Positions 1-7,679 of a stretch of 64,000 nt of DNA are shown here, one piece after another (the stretch's first letter is position 1; every line of letters starts with the position of its first letter). The notes below the pieces were generated by a model, which was given only the letters and a program-made list of their open reading frames with translations, was not told the origin of the DNA and ran no database searches. The stretch comes from Lachnospiraceae bacterium KGMB03038 (GTDB taxonomy: Bacteria > Bacillota > Clostridia > Lachnospirales > Lachnospiraceae), in NCBI GenBank assembly GCA_007361935.1, contig CP041667.1:496001-560000 (forward strand), read 5' to 3'. A program made the position numbers and the translations under genes.

Positions 1-1
1 G

Positions 2-277
2 GCAAGATGGATGCTCTGCAATCCAGACGTCATGATCCTGGACGAGCCTACCAGAGGTATCGATGTTGGAGCGAAGTTTGAGATTTATAAACTGATGACC
101 GACATGGTAAAAAATGATAAAGCGGTTGTCATGGTTTCATCAGAGATGGCAGAGCTGATCGGTATGTGTGACCGGATCTACATTATGTGCCAGGGCCGGA
201 TCACAGGCTGTCTGAACAGAGATGAGTTCTCTCAGGAGACCATCATGAAATACGCGACCAACTTAATGAATCTTTAA
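2..277 (+). CDS. Sugar ABC transporter ATP-binding protein, C-terminal part (cut by window edge)
   Basis: Only the last 91 residues are present; the reading frame is open to the window edge. The fragment holds the Walker B and D-loop stretch MILDEPTRGIDVGAKFE followed by MVSSEMAEL, the form found in the second nucleotide-binding domain of RbsA/MglA-type proteins, where the usual switch histidine is replaced. These are cytoplasmic double-ATPase subunits that drive uptake of simple sugars or polyols. The permease begins 29 bases downstream and the binding lipoprotein follows, so the order is ATPase, permease, binding protein. Family is well supported; the substrate cannot be read from this fragment. 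Confidence 0.9.
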   Translation, partial: ARWMLCNPDVMILDEPTRGIDVGAKFEIYKLMTDMVKNDKAVVMVSSEMAELIGMCDRIYIMCQGRITGCLNRDEFSQETIMKYATNLMNL

Positions 278-306
278 AAATATGTTGGATGGAGGGAATG
301 AAGAAA

Positions 307-1299
307 ATGACTACGAATTCTAAATTACGTCAAAATGCTCAGAAGTACTCTATCTTTTTGATACTGATCGCGATGTTTATCATCTGTAGTATCTTAAGCC
401 CGTACTTCTTAACGAGCAACAACTTGATCAATATTTTGCGTCAGACCTGTGTGGGCCTGCTGATCGCATACGGTGAAATGATCCTGATCATCGCTGGATT
501 CCTGGATCTGTCTGTAGCATCTGTTCTGGCTCTTTCAGGTGTCCTGGCGGTGGATACATATCGGCATACACAGTCGCTGATCTTATCACTGGTGGTAGCG
601 ATCGTAGTAAGTATCCTGTGTAACCTGTTCAACGCGTTCTTCGTAGCTCAGTTTGATGTGCCGGCGTTCATCGCCACCTTGGGTATGCAGGAGATCGCCC
701 GTGGTATCGCGCTTTACTACTGCGGCGGTTCTAATATCCTGCAGCTTGGAGATTTCGTTGTTCTTGGACAGGGAACGGTAGGGCCGATCCCGATTCCGGT
801 CATCATCGTGTTTGTGATCAGTTTTATCATCTGGTATCTGGTCAACGAGACCCGGTGGGGCAGAAGCCTTTACGCCATCGGCGGAAACCGGAACGCGGCG
901 GTAGCCAGTGGTATCAATGTAAAAGTAAGTATCTATAAAGCATATATCATTAATGGTATCATGGCCGCTTTCGCGGGAGTGATCTTTATGGCGAGAAATA
1001 ACGCGGGTCTTCCCAACGGCGCGGTAGGATATGAGATGAACGGTCTGACGGCGGCTATCGTCGGCGGTACTTCCTTTACCGGCGGTATCGGAACAGTTAC
1101 CGGAACCATTGCCGGTGCGTTTATCATCGCGTTCCTGGAGAATATCATGAACTTGCTGGGAATCGACTCTTATATCCAGCAGATCATCAAAGGAGCGATC
1201 GTAGTTATCGCTGTAGCCTTCGACGTAATGAGCAAGAGCAAGAAGAGCGCGAAGGTGATCATCGCGGATGATTCTGATAAGAAGAAAGAGGAGAAATAA
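307..1299 (+). CDS. RbsC-type sugar ABC transporter permease
   Basis: A 330-residue, strongly hydrophobic inner-membrane protein with about eight to ten membrane segments, of the branched-chain/ribose permease family (BPD_transp_2). Near residues 245-270 it has the glycine-rich loop AIVGGTSFTGGIGTVTG, the conserved cytoplasmic segment that contacts the ATPase. The start at 307 is chosen because GGAGGG (291-296) lies 10 bases before it; in-frame ATGs at 289 and 298 overlap or touch that site. The C-terminal tail is lysine-rich. Substrate is probably a polyol or ketose, judged from the dehydrogenases, transketolase and kinase downstream. Confidence 0.9.
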   Translation: MTTNSKLRQNAQKYSIFLILIAMFIICSILSPYFLTSNNLINILRQTCVGLLIAYGEMILIIAGFLDLSVASVLALSGVLAVDTYRHTQSLILSLVVAIVVSILCNLFNAFFVAQFDVPAFIATLGMQEIARGIALYYCGGSNILQLGDFVVLGQGTVGPIPIPVIIVFVISFIIWYLVNETRWGRSLYAIGGNRNAAVASGINVKVSIYKAYIINGIMAAFAGVIFMARNNAGLPNGAVGYEMNGLTAAIVGGTSFTGGIGTVTGTIAGAFIIAFLENIMNLLGIDSYIQQIIKGAIVVIAVAFDVMSKSKKSAKVIIADDSDKKKEEK

Positions 1300-1404
1300 T
1301 CCAGATTGCAGCTGAGGATTTGTACGGCAAAGCGTTTTTTTCCTGCATGACGATGCTTGCGGTACTTAAAACCTAAATGAAAAAAGAAAAAGGGAGGAAA
1401 AACT

Positions 1405-2475
1405 ATGAAAAACATCAAAAAGATCCTTTCAATGGTGCTTGTTCTGGCAATGGTGGTTGCAATGACCGCCTGCAGCGGCTCCGGCGGAGATTCCGAAGGC
1501 GGAGACGGCGGAGATGGCTATCGTGTAGCGTTTATCGCACGTGCCAGCGCTGATACATTTGCCGCGTGGCTGACTCGTGAGATGCAGTCTGAGGCAGAAA
1601 AGTATGACGACATCACCCTTGAGTACTTCAGTGGTGAGGGAGACAACAACCAGGTTAACAGTCTTCTGGAGGACTGTGTAACAAAACAGTACGATCTGGT
1701 TATCGTACAGGTTAACGATAACGCGGCATCCGCTCCTTATGTAAAACAGGTTGTAGATGCTGGAATCCCGGTTATCACAACAAACCCGGCAGTACATCAG
1801 GGCGACCTGGACGGAACAGATGATGATTCTCTTCTGGAAGGAACCGGAACTGTTGACGCTGACCCTGTAGCACAGGCACAGCCAAGCGCTGAGGCGGCGG
1901 TAGAGGAAATCCCAGAGAACGCTAATGTAGTTGTATTGATGGGACCATCCAACAACTTCCACTCTGACGGACGTCGTGACGGATGGGAGCAGTACTTCTT
2001 CGCTGAGAGACCTGACGTAACGATCCTTTACGAAGATTACGCAAACTGGAACAGTGACGAAGCTCTTGCGCTGATGGAAACATGGGTACAGGGCGGAACT
2101 CATATCGACGCGATCATCTCCATGAACGACAACATGGCAGCAGGCGCGATCGAGGCGATCCGGAACAACTCCGATTACTTCAATGAAGACGGAACACCGA
2201 ACTTCCTGGCATACGGCGTTGATGGAAACGCTCAGGGCGTTCTCCTTGTAAAAGAAGGACTTCTGACCAGAACAACTCTTCAGGATGCTTCTCTGCTTGC
2301 TGAGCAGTGTATGTCCAACGCACATGACGTTCTGACAGGCGAAAAAGAAGTTACAGATGTAGAGTACTATGTAGACGCTCCTGTAATCAACAGCGAGACT
2401 GTTGACGAGTATGTACAGCTTTACGTTGACAACGGCGAGATTTCTGAAGATGGAAGCAGCCTTGTTGAGCAGTAA
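1405..2475 (+). CDS. Sugar-binding lipoprotein of the ABC transporter
   Basis: A 356-residue substrate-binding protein of the ribose/galactose-binding type (Peripla_BP_4 fold). Residues 1-22 are a lipoprotein signal peptide and Cys23 (in AMTACSGSGG) is the predicted lipidated residue, followed by a Gly/Ser/Asp-rich linker. The mature part begins YRVAFIARASADTFAAWL, the first strand and hinge of this fold. GGGAGG lies 8 bases before the ATG. It comes last in the transporter set and is followed by a strong hairpin without a T-run (2540-2571), which would favour accumulation of this message. Substrate not determinable from sequence. Confidence 0.92.
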   Translation: MKNIKKILSMVLVLAMVVAMTACSGSGGDSEGGDGGDGYRVAFIARASADTFAAWLTREMQSEAEKYDDITLEYFSGEGDNNQVNSLLEDCVTKQYDLVIVQVNDNAASAPYVKQVVDAGIPVITTNPAVHQGDLDGTDDDSLLEGTGTVDADPVAQAQPSAEAAVEEIPENANVVVLMGPSNNFHSDGRRDGWEQYFFAERPDVTILYEDYANWNSDEALALMETWVQGGTHIDAIISMNDNMAAGAIEAIRNNSDYFNEDGTPNFLAYGVDGNAQGVLLVKEGLLTRTTLQDASLLAEQCMSNAHDVLTGEKEVTDVEYYVDAPVINSETVDEYVQLYVDNGEISEDGSSLVEQ

Positions 2476-2539
2476 GATACAGATTGATTTGGGAAAGTAA
2501 GTTTTAAAGAGCAAACGAAAATGATGCAGGAATAATGAC

Positions 2540-2571
2540 GGCGCCTCGCCGGGAGGACCTGGCGGGGCGCC
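2540..2571 (+). promoter_or_regulatory. Strong intercistronic hairpin after the binding-protein gene
   Basis: Arms GGCGCCTCGCC (2540-2550) and GGCGGGGCGCC (2561-2571) pair with one G-U; three further inner pairs leave an AGGA loop. No T-run follows, so it is a poor terminator but a good RNA-stabilising or processing structure. It separates the binding-protein gene from the enzyme genes. Confidence 0.7.
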
Positions 2572-2700
2572 CATTAAAAGGGAATACTGGGGAGTCTTAC
2601 GGCTTGTCAGTTTTTTATTTTAAAACGCTTGAGAAAAAATTAACGATATGAGATCGGAAAATACGGAGAAATCCGTGGAAATTTATAAATAAATCAAAGG

Positions 2701-2743
2701 AAAGGAGAAGCGGTGCCTGTAGGCATCGCGGTGAGTGACTATG
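2701..2743 (+). promoter_or_regulatory. Ribosome-binding site split from its start codon by a stem-loop
   Basis: AAAGGAG (2701-2707) is the only good Shine-Dalgarno sequence before the dehydrogenase, but it lies 33 bases from ATG 2741. Between them is an 8-bp stem GCGGTGCC/GGCATCGC (2710-2717 and 2722-2729, one G-U) with a TGTA loop. If folded, the effective spacing falls to about 13 bases. Seen directly in sequence; the functional reading is inference. Confidence 0.5.
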
Positions 2744-3781
2744 AAGAACAGAGGAGCATTTATGGTTGGACTGGACAAGATGGAGATCCGCGACATTCCT
2801 ATGCCGGAGCCAAAGGAGAAGGAAGTTCTGGTAGAGATGGAGTATGTAGGGATCTGCGGATCCGATGTCCACTATTTCCATGACGGAAGATGTGGTTCCT
2901 ATGAAGTAGAAGGCGACTTTATGCTGGGGCATGAATGTGCCGGAACGGTCGTAGCTCTTGGAGAAGGTGTACAGAATCTGAAGGTAGGCGACAGAGTCGC
3001 TCTGGAGCCGGGTATTACCTGCGGCGAGTGTGAGTTCTGTAAGAGAGGTCTTTACAATCTGTGCCCGGACGTACAGTTCCTTGCAACTCCTCCGGTACAG
3101 GGCTGCTATGAAAACTATATCGCGTTCCCGGAGAATATGTGCTTCAAGCTTCCGGAAAACATCAGCACCAAAGAGGGCGCTCTGATCGAACCCCTGTCTG
3201 TTGGTCTTCATGCCGCAAATCAGGGAAATGTTCAGCTTGGTGACTCTGTAGTCATCCTGGGCGCTGGCTGCATCGGTCTTGTTACGCTTTTGGCCTGCAA
3301 AGCCCACGGCGCATCTGACATCACAGTTGTAGACGTGATCCCGAAACGTCTGGACTATGCTATGAAACTGGGCGCTACCCGCGTTATCAATGGAAAAGAA
3401 AAAGATGCGGTAGAAGAGATCATGAAGCTGACAAATGGCGCAGGTGTTGAAAAAGTATTTGAGACCGCAGGATCTCCGTTTACTATCCAGCAGACTCCTT
3501 ATCTTGTAAAGAGAGCTGGAACTATCACTTTGGTAGGAATCTCCGCGCAGGAGAAGATTGAGTATAACTTTGCCCAGATCATGGACAAAGAACCAACGAT
3601 CAAATCCGTATTCCGTTACCGGAACATTTATCCGCAGGCAATCGCGGCGATCGCGGACGGAACCATCGATGTGTCTGGTATCGTGACACATGAGTTCGCG
3701 TTTGATGATATCCAGGAAGCCTTTGACTGCGCCATCAACAATAAGGATGACGTTGTAAAAGCGGTGATCAAGATTAAATAA
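2741..3781 (+). CDS. Zinc-dependent polyol dehydrogenase, sorbitol/xylitol dehydrogenase-like
   Basis: A 346-residue medium-chain dehydrogenase. Catalytic zinc region: GICGSDVHYFHDG and LGHECAG. Structural zinc site: four cysteines in ITCGECEFCKRGLYNLC. NAD-binding Rossmann motif: GAGCIGLVTLL. The block SVFRYRNIYPQA is typical of sorbitol/xylitol dehydrogenases, which oxidise a secondary alcohol of a polyol to a ketose with NAD. ATG 2741 keeps the family's first beta strand; ATG 2762 has a closer GAGGAG but would remove that strand. It is related along its length to the dehydrogenase at 50592-51638. First enzyme gene after the transporter, so it probably opens catabolism of the imported polyol. 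Confidence 0.85.
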   Translation: MKNRGAFMVGLDKMEIRDIPMPEPKEKEVLVEMEYVGICGSDVHYFHDGRCGSYEVEGDFMLGHECAGTVVALGEGVQNLKVGDRVALEPGITCGECEFCKRGLYNLCPDVQFLATPPVQGCYENYIAFPENMCFKLPENISTKEGALIEPLSVGLHAANQGNVQLGDSVVILGAGCIGLVTLLACKAHGASDITVVDVIPKRLDYAMKLGATRVINGKEKDAVEEIMKLTNGAGVEKVFETAGSPFTIQQTPYLVKRAGTITLVGISAQEKIEYNFAQIMDKEPTIKSVFRYRNIYPQAIAAIADGTIDVSGIVTHEFAFDDIQEAFDCAINNKDDVVKAVIKIK

Positions 3782-3814
3782 GGATATCCTCAGGTATAAA
3801 AACAGGAGCAATTA

Positions 3815-3839
3815 GGGGGCGCCTGTTTCAGGCGCCCTC
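3815..3839 (+). promoter_or_regulatory. Intercistronic hairpin
   Basis: An 11-bp stem (3815-3825 with 3829-3839, one G-T) around GGGCGCCTG and CAGGCGCCC with a TTT loop. No T-run follows. The GGAGGG of the next gene starts 7 bases later, so the hairpin may affect translation of the SDR as well as RNA stability. Confidence 0.55.
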
Positions 3840-3859
3840 AGATCTTGGAGGGAAGGATC

Positions 3860-4627
3860 ATGGATTACAGAAATTTTGATGAGAATTTCTCGCTGTCCGG
3901 CAAGACGGCCATTGTGACCGGAGCTGCCAGTGGAATTGGATATGAGATTGCGAAAATGTATGCCAGAAAAGGGGCGAATGTAGTGTGCTTTGACTTGCGC
4001 GCGCCCCAAGAGCTGGAAAAATATATGCAGGAACAAGGAGTAGGTTTCCTGGCATGTGTGGGAGACATTACGAAGACAGAAGATATCGAAGCGTGTGTAA
4101 ATGCCGCGGCGGAGAAGTTCGGGGCGCTGGATATCCTGGTAAACTGCGCCGGCATCGGCGTGGTGGAAGGAGTGTTGGAACACGGAGAAGCATTGTGGGA
4201 CAAGACGCTGGCTATCAACCTGACCGGAAATGTCCGTTTTATGCGGGCGGCCGCCGCGTATATGAAAGAACATGGCGGCGGTAAGATCATCAATATGGGA
4301 TCTCAGGCCGGAGTAGTAGCTTTGGACGGTCATTTGACCTATGGCTGCTGCAAAGCGGCGATCATCTATGCCACAAAGCAGTTTGCTATGGAACTGGCAC
4401 AGTATAACATCAATGTAAACGCCATCTCTCCGACGATCATTCTAACCCCTATGGGAGAAGAGAACTGGAACAACGAGCGGGGAGAGGAATTTAAGAAAAA
4501 GATACCGGCGCATCGGTTCGGCTATCCGGAAGAGGTGGCAGCCTGCGCGGTATTCCTTGCCAGCGATGCGGCAAGTCTGATCAACGGGGCAAACCTGGTG
4601 ATCGATGGAGGATTTACGATCTGTTAA
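3860..4627 (+). CDS. Short-chain dehydrogenase/reductase (SDR)
   Basis: A 255-residue classical SDR, normal length for the family. Cofactor motif TGAASGIGYEIA, NCAGIG at the end of strand 4, catalytic serine in NMGSQAG and catalytic YGCCK. The end ANLVIDGGFTIC is typical. Such enzymes interconvert ketoses and polyols or sugar acids using NAD(P). GGAGGG at 3847-3852 lies 7 bases before ATG 3860, which rules out the longer TTG start at 3845. Its position between a polyol dehydrogenase and a transketolase pair suggests a second redox step on the same sugar skeleton; the exact substrate is unknown. Confidence 0.88.
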   Translation: MDYRNFDENFSLSGKTAIVTGAASGIGYEIAKMYARKGANVVCFDLRAPQELEKYMQEQGVGFLACVGDITKTEDIEACVNAAAEKFGALDILVNCAGIGVVEGVLEHGEALWDKTLAINLTGNVRFMRAAAAYMKEHGGGKIINMGSQAGVVALDGHLTYGCCKAAIIYATKQFAMELAQYNINVNAISPTIILTPMGEENWNNERGEEFKKKIPAHRFGYPEEVAACAVFLASDAASLINGANLVIDGGFTIC

Positions 4628-4680
4628 TCAACAATGACAGGCAGAAAAGTAAGGCATAATCAACATGGAGGTTCTTAAAA

Positions 4681-5523
4681 ATGGAAGAGAAAAGAGTAAA
4701 AGAACTGGCACTGCAGGCGGCGAAGATCCGTAAGACGGCGCTGAAGGCCATTGAGGCCGCTCAGTCCGGCCACGTAGGAGGATCCTTCTCAGTGGCTGAT
4801 ATCCTGACGGTACTGTATTTTGACAAGATGAACATTGACCCGAAAGATCCAAAGAATCCAGACAGAGACAGATTCGTTTTATCCAAAGGCCATTGTACGC
4901 CTACGATGTACGCGACACTTGCGCTGAAAGGATATTTCCCGGTAGAAGATCTAAAGACATTCCGGAATGTGGACAGCTATCTGTCCGGTCATGTAGAGAT
5001 GACGAAAGTTCCGGGCGTGGATATGTCGGCAGGATCTCTGGGACAGGGACTTTCCGCGGCTATCGGAATGGCGCTGGCAGGGAAAGTAGATAAAAAGGAC
5101 TATCGTGTTTACGCGGCTCTGGGAGATGGCGAGATCCAGGAAGGCCAGATCTGGGAAGCGGCTATGGCGGCTGGCAACTACGGGCTGGATAATCTGACAG
5201 TGTTCGTGGACAACAATAATCTCCAGATAGACGGAACGGTGGAAGAAGTAATGTCCCCATATCCGATCGATGAGAAATTCCGGGCGTTCAAGTGGAACGT
5301 GATCGATATAGATGGTCATGACTACGCGCAGATCGCCCAGGCTGTTGACACCGCGAAAGAGACCAAAGGTCGTCCAACGATGATCGTAGCCAAGACAGTG
5401 AAGGGAAAAGGCGTATCTTTTATGGAGAATAATGTGAAATTTCACGGAAGTACTCCGACGGCAGAACAGTTTGAACAGGCATTTAAAGAGTTGGATGCGC
5501 AGATCGCATCACTGGAGGTGTAA
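4681..5523 (+). CDS. Transketolase, N-terminal (TPP-binding) subunit, copy 1
   Basis: A 280-residue protein equal to the N-terminal half of transketolase. Visible: SGHVGGSFSVADIL, LSKGHCTPTMYATLALKG, GSLGQGLSAAIGMALAGK and the thiamine diphosphate/metal motif GDGEIQEGQIWE with NNNLQ. The late FHG histidine (VKFHGSTP) is present. With the next gene it forms a two-subunit enzyme that moves a two-carbon ketol unit between sugar phosphates. GGAGG lies 9 bases upstream; the partner starts 2 bases after the stop. This is one of three split pairs in the window (also 39028-40806 and 47138-48893), so a substrate-specific role is likely. Confidence 0.93.
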   Translation: MEEKRVKELALQAAKIRKTALKAIEAAQSGHVGGSFSVADILTVLYFDKMNIDPKDPKNPDRDRFVLSKGHCTPTMYATLALKGYFPVEDLKTFRNVDSYLSGHVEMTKVPGVDMSAGSLGQGLSAAIGMALAGKVDKKDYRVYAALGDGEIQEGQIWEAAMAAGNYGLDNLTVFVDNNNLQIDGTVEEVMSPYPIDEKFRAFKWNVIDIDGHDYAQIAQAVDTAKETKGRPTMIVAKTVKGKGVSFMENNVKFHGSTPTAEQFEQAFKELDAQIASLEV

Positions 5524-5525
5524 TC

Positions 5526-6470
5526 ATGGGAAAAGTAATCGCTACAAGAGAGGCATACGGAAGAGCTCTGTGTGAATTCGGGGCAGATGAGAGGATCATG
5601 GTATTCGACGCGGACCTTACGATCTGTACGATGTCCTGCTATTTTGCGGAAAAATATCCAGAGCGGTTTTTCAACGCGGGGATCGCGGAGTGCAACATGG
5701 CGGGAATGGCCGCTGGAGCGGCAACGGCGGGGAAAATCTCCTTCTGCCATACATTTGCTATGTTTGCCGCGGGCAGGATTTACGATCAGGTGCGCAATTC
5801 CATTGCGTATCCGGGGCTGAATGTGAAAGTAGTAGGAACCCACGCGGGCCTTTCTGTGGGGGAGGATGGAGCTACCCACCAGTGCATCGAGGACTTGAGT
5901 CTTATGCGTACGATTCCGGGAATGACGGTGATCTGCCCTTGCGATGCCAATGAGACCAGAGAGGCAGTGAAAGCAATGATCGATTATGAAGGACCGTGCT
6001 ATCTGAGGCTGGGCCGTTCTGGCGTGGAATGCATCACAGATGAGATTCCGGGATATAAGTTTGAACTTGGGAAGGGAATCCAGCTGGCAGACGGAAAAGA
6101 TGTGACTATCATTGCCACCGGACTGATGGTGCAAGAAGCGGTAAAAGCGGCGGAAATCCTGAAGGGAGAAGGCATCAGCGCAAGAGTGATCGACTTGCAT
6201 ACTATTAAACCGATCGATCGGGATATCATTGTGAAAGCGGCCAAAGAGACGGGAGCCATTGTTACTACAGAAGAGCACAACGTGATCGGCGGTCTGGGAG
6301 CCGCGGTTTCCGAAGTGGTCGGGGAGACTTGCCCGGTCCCAGTAGTGAAACATGGAGTAGAAGACGTATTTGGCCATTCTGGAACGGCGGAAGCGCTGAT
6401 GGTGAAATACGGTCTGACGCCGGAGAAGATCGCGGCAAAAGCAAAAGAAGCGATCGCGCTGAAGAAATAG
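5526..6470 (+). CDS. Transketolase, C-terminal (pyrimidine-binding) subunit, copy 1
   Basis: A 314-residue partner of the preceding gene: transketolase pyrimidine-binding domain (about 1-165) and C-terminal domain (about 185-305). Motif FNAGIAECNMAGMAAG carries the glutamate that activates thiamine diphosphate; the phosphate-binding arginine lies in CYLRLGRSG. Its ribosome site GGAGGTG overlaps the end of the N-subunit gene, so the two are probably translationally coupled for equal amounts. Two paralogues occur at 39871-40806 and 47964-48893. Confidence 0.93.
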   Translation: MGKVIATREAYGRALCEFGADERIMVFDADLTICTMSCYFAEKYPERFFNAGIAECNMAGMAAGAATAGKISFCHTFAMFAAGRIYDQVRNSIAYPGLNVKVVGTHAGLSVGEDGATHQCIEDLSLMRTIPGMTVICPCDANETREAVKAMIDYEGPCYLRLGRSGVECITDEIPGYKFELGKGIQLADGKDVTIIATGLMVQEAVKAAEILKGEGISARVIDLHTIKPIDRDIIVKAAKETGAIVTTEEHNVIGGLGAAVSEVVGETCPVPVVKHGVEDVFGHSGTAEALMVKYGLTPEKIAAKAKEAIALKK

Positions 6471-6524
6471 AAGACTTCTGCAGTCACAGAAAAGAACTGA
6501 AATTATGGAAAGGGAGTGTAAGAT

Positions 6525-7574
6525 ATGGAAATGATGCGCGCAAACGTGTATGATAAACCAGGACACTGTGAGATTACCCAGGTTCCGGTGCCGGAGATCG
6601 GCCCTCACCAGGTATTGATCAAAGTTATGTCCTGCGGAATATGCAAAGGTGCGGATGTGGCACTGGCAAACGGAGGATTTCTCGCGAAGTTCCCGCTGTT
6701 GAACGGCCATGAGTTCGCAGGTTATGTATGCAAGGTGGGTGAACATGTAGATACATTTAAGGTAGGAGACAGAGTGACCGCGGACAATACGGTATTGTGC
6801 GGAGACTGCTATTACTGCCGGAAAGACCAGCCCCTTTATTGTGAGAATTTCTATTCTCTTGGCTGTAACGGGCCGGGAGGATTTGCGGAGTATGTGGCAG
6901 TAAACGCGGATAAGGTATTTCCGATCAGCGATAAACTGTCCTTTAACGAGGCGATTTTCGCGGAGCCAACAGCCTGCGCGGTCCACTCTATGGACCGTAT
7001 CCAAGTCCAGTTTGGCGACGATGTGCTGGTTTATGGCTGCGGCCCGACCGGGATCATCATGATTCAGCTTCTTATGCATTCCAACGCGAATCGGGTAGTG
7101 GTATGCGGCCCGAGCCAGGACAAGCTGGATATCCTGAAAAAATATGGATGTAAAGAAACAATCCTGATGGATCGCAACGATCCCAGCGTCCATGAAGAGC
7201 AGTTAAGGAAGATCGCGCCAAACGGATTCGATATCCTGGTAGATACAACGGCAAACGTAGATGTGATGGAAAGCATGATCAAGTTTGGAAAAATGGGCGC
7301 TAAATTTATGATGTTCGCAATGCCGCACGCAGGAGCAAAATGGGCCATCGATCCAGAATACTGGTATCTCCATGAGATCCAGCTTATTCCAACGTGGGCG
7401 CAGACCCACTGCTTTGGAAGAGCGCTGGAATATCTGGAGGCAGGAAAAGTACAGGTCAAAGATCTTGTGACCCATGAGATGGATCTGGCAGATTACGACA
7501 AAGGAATCGCTTTGGCGGCAAAAGGAGGGCCCGGAACACTGAAGGTCATCCTCCATCCTAATTACGAAGAATAG
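6525..7574 (+). CDS. Zinc-binding medium-chain alcohol dehydrogenase
   Basis: A 349-residue medium-chain dehydrogenase, distinct from the one at 2741. Catalytic zinc region GICKGADVALANGG and NGHEFAGY; structural zinc cysteines in VLCGDCYYCRKDQPLYC; Rossmann motif GCGPTGIIMIQLL. The CKGAD form recalls arabinitol- and sugar-phosphate-type dehydrogenases such as GatD-like enzymes more than glucitol dehydrogenase. GGGAG lies 8 bases before ATG 6525. It follows the transketolase pair in the same operon, giving module 1 three oxidoreductases in all, so more than one polyol epimer may feed the pathway. Precise substrate not assigned. Confidence 0.83.
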   Translation: MEMMRANVYDKPGHCEITQVPVPEIGPHQVLIKVMSCGICKGADVALANGGFLAKFPLLNGHEFAGYVCKVGEHVDTFKVGDRVTADNTVLCGDCYYCRKDQPLYCENFYSLGCNGPGGFAEYVAVNADKVFPISDKLSFNEAIFAEPTACAVHSMDRIQVQFGDDVLVYGCGPTGIIMIQLLMHSNANRVVVCGPSQDKLDILKKYGCKETILMDRNDPSVHEEQLRKIAPNGFDILVDTTANVDVMESMIKFGKMGAKFMMFAMPHAGAKWAIDPEYWYLHEIQLIPTWAQTHCFGRALEYLEAGKVQVKDLVTHEMDLADYDKGIALAAKGGPGTLKVILHPNYEE

Positions 7575-7615
7575 ACAAGAGAAAAGTCATTTGGGTACAG
7601 GGTGAAAGTTAATTT

Positions 7616-7648
7616 GGGACGTAGTATTTTTTAAAAAGGCTACGTCCC
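7616..7648 (+). repeat. Inverted repeat with AT-rich centre between dehydrogenase and kinase
   Basis: GGGACGTAG (7616-7624) and CTACGTCCC (7640-7648) are perfect 9-bp arms around a TTTTTTAAAAA-like centre. This resembles in plan, but not in arm sequence, the two long palindromes at 35178-35221 and 35779-35832. No T-run follows the right arm, so termination is doubtful. Confidence 0.55.
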
Positions 7649-7679
7649 CTGTTAAAGTTTAGACAAAGGTGGATATTTC

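Noticed and set aside
1327..1345. Possible catabolite-response (cre) element GCAAAGCG before the binding-protein gene
   Set aside because: Only a partial match to the consensus and no flanking symmetry.
1429..2574. A 381-codon minus-strand frame opposite the binding lipoprotein gene
   Set aside because: Cysteine-rich low-quality product with no motif; the plus strand has a clear lipobox and ribosome site.
5442..7193. A 583-codon open frame on the minus strand opposite transketolase C-subunit and dehydrogenase genes
   Set aside because: The plus-strand proteins have full domain motifs and ribosome sites; the antisense product has no recognisable motif and is a by-product of codon bias.
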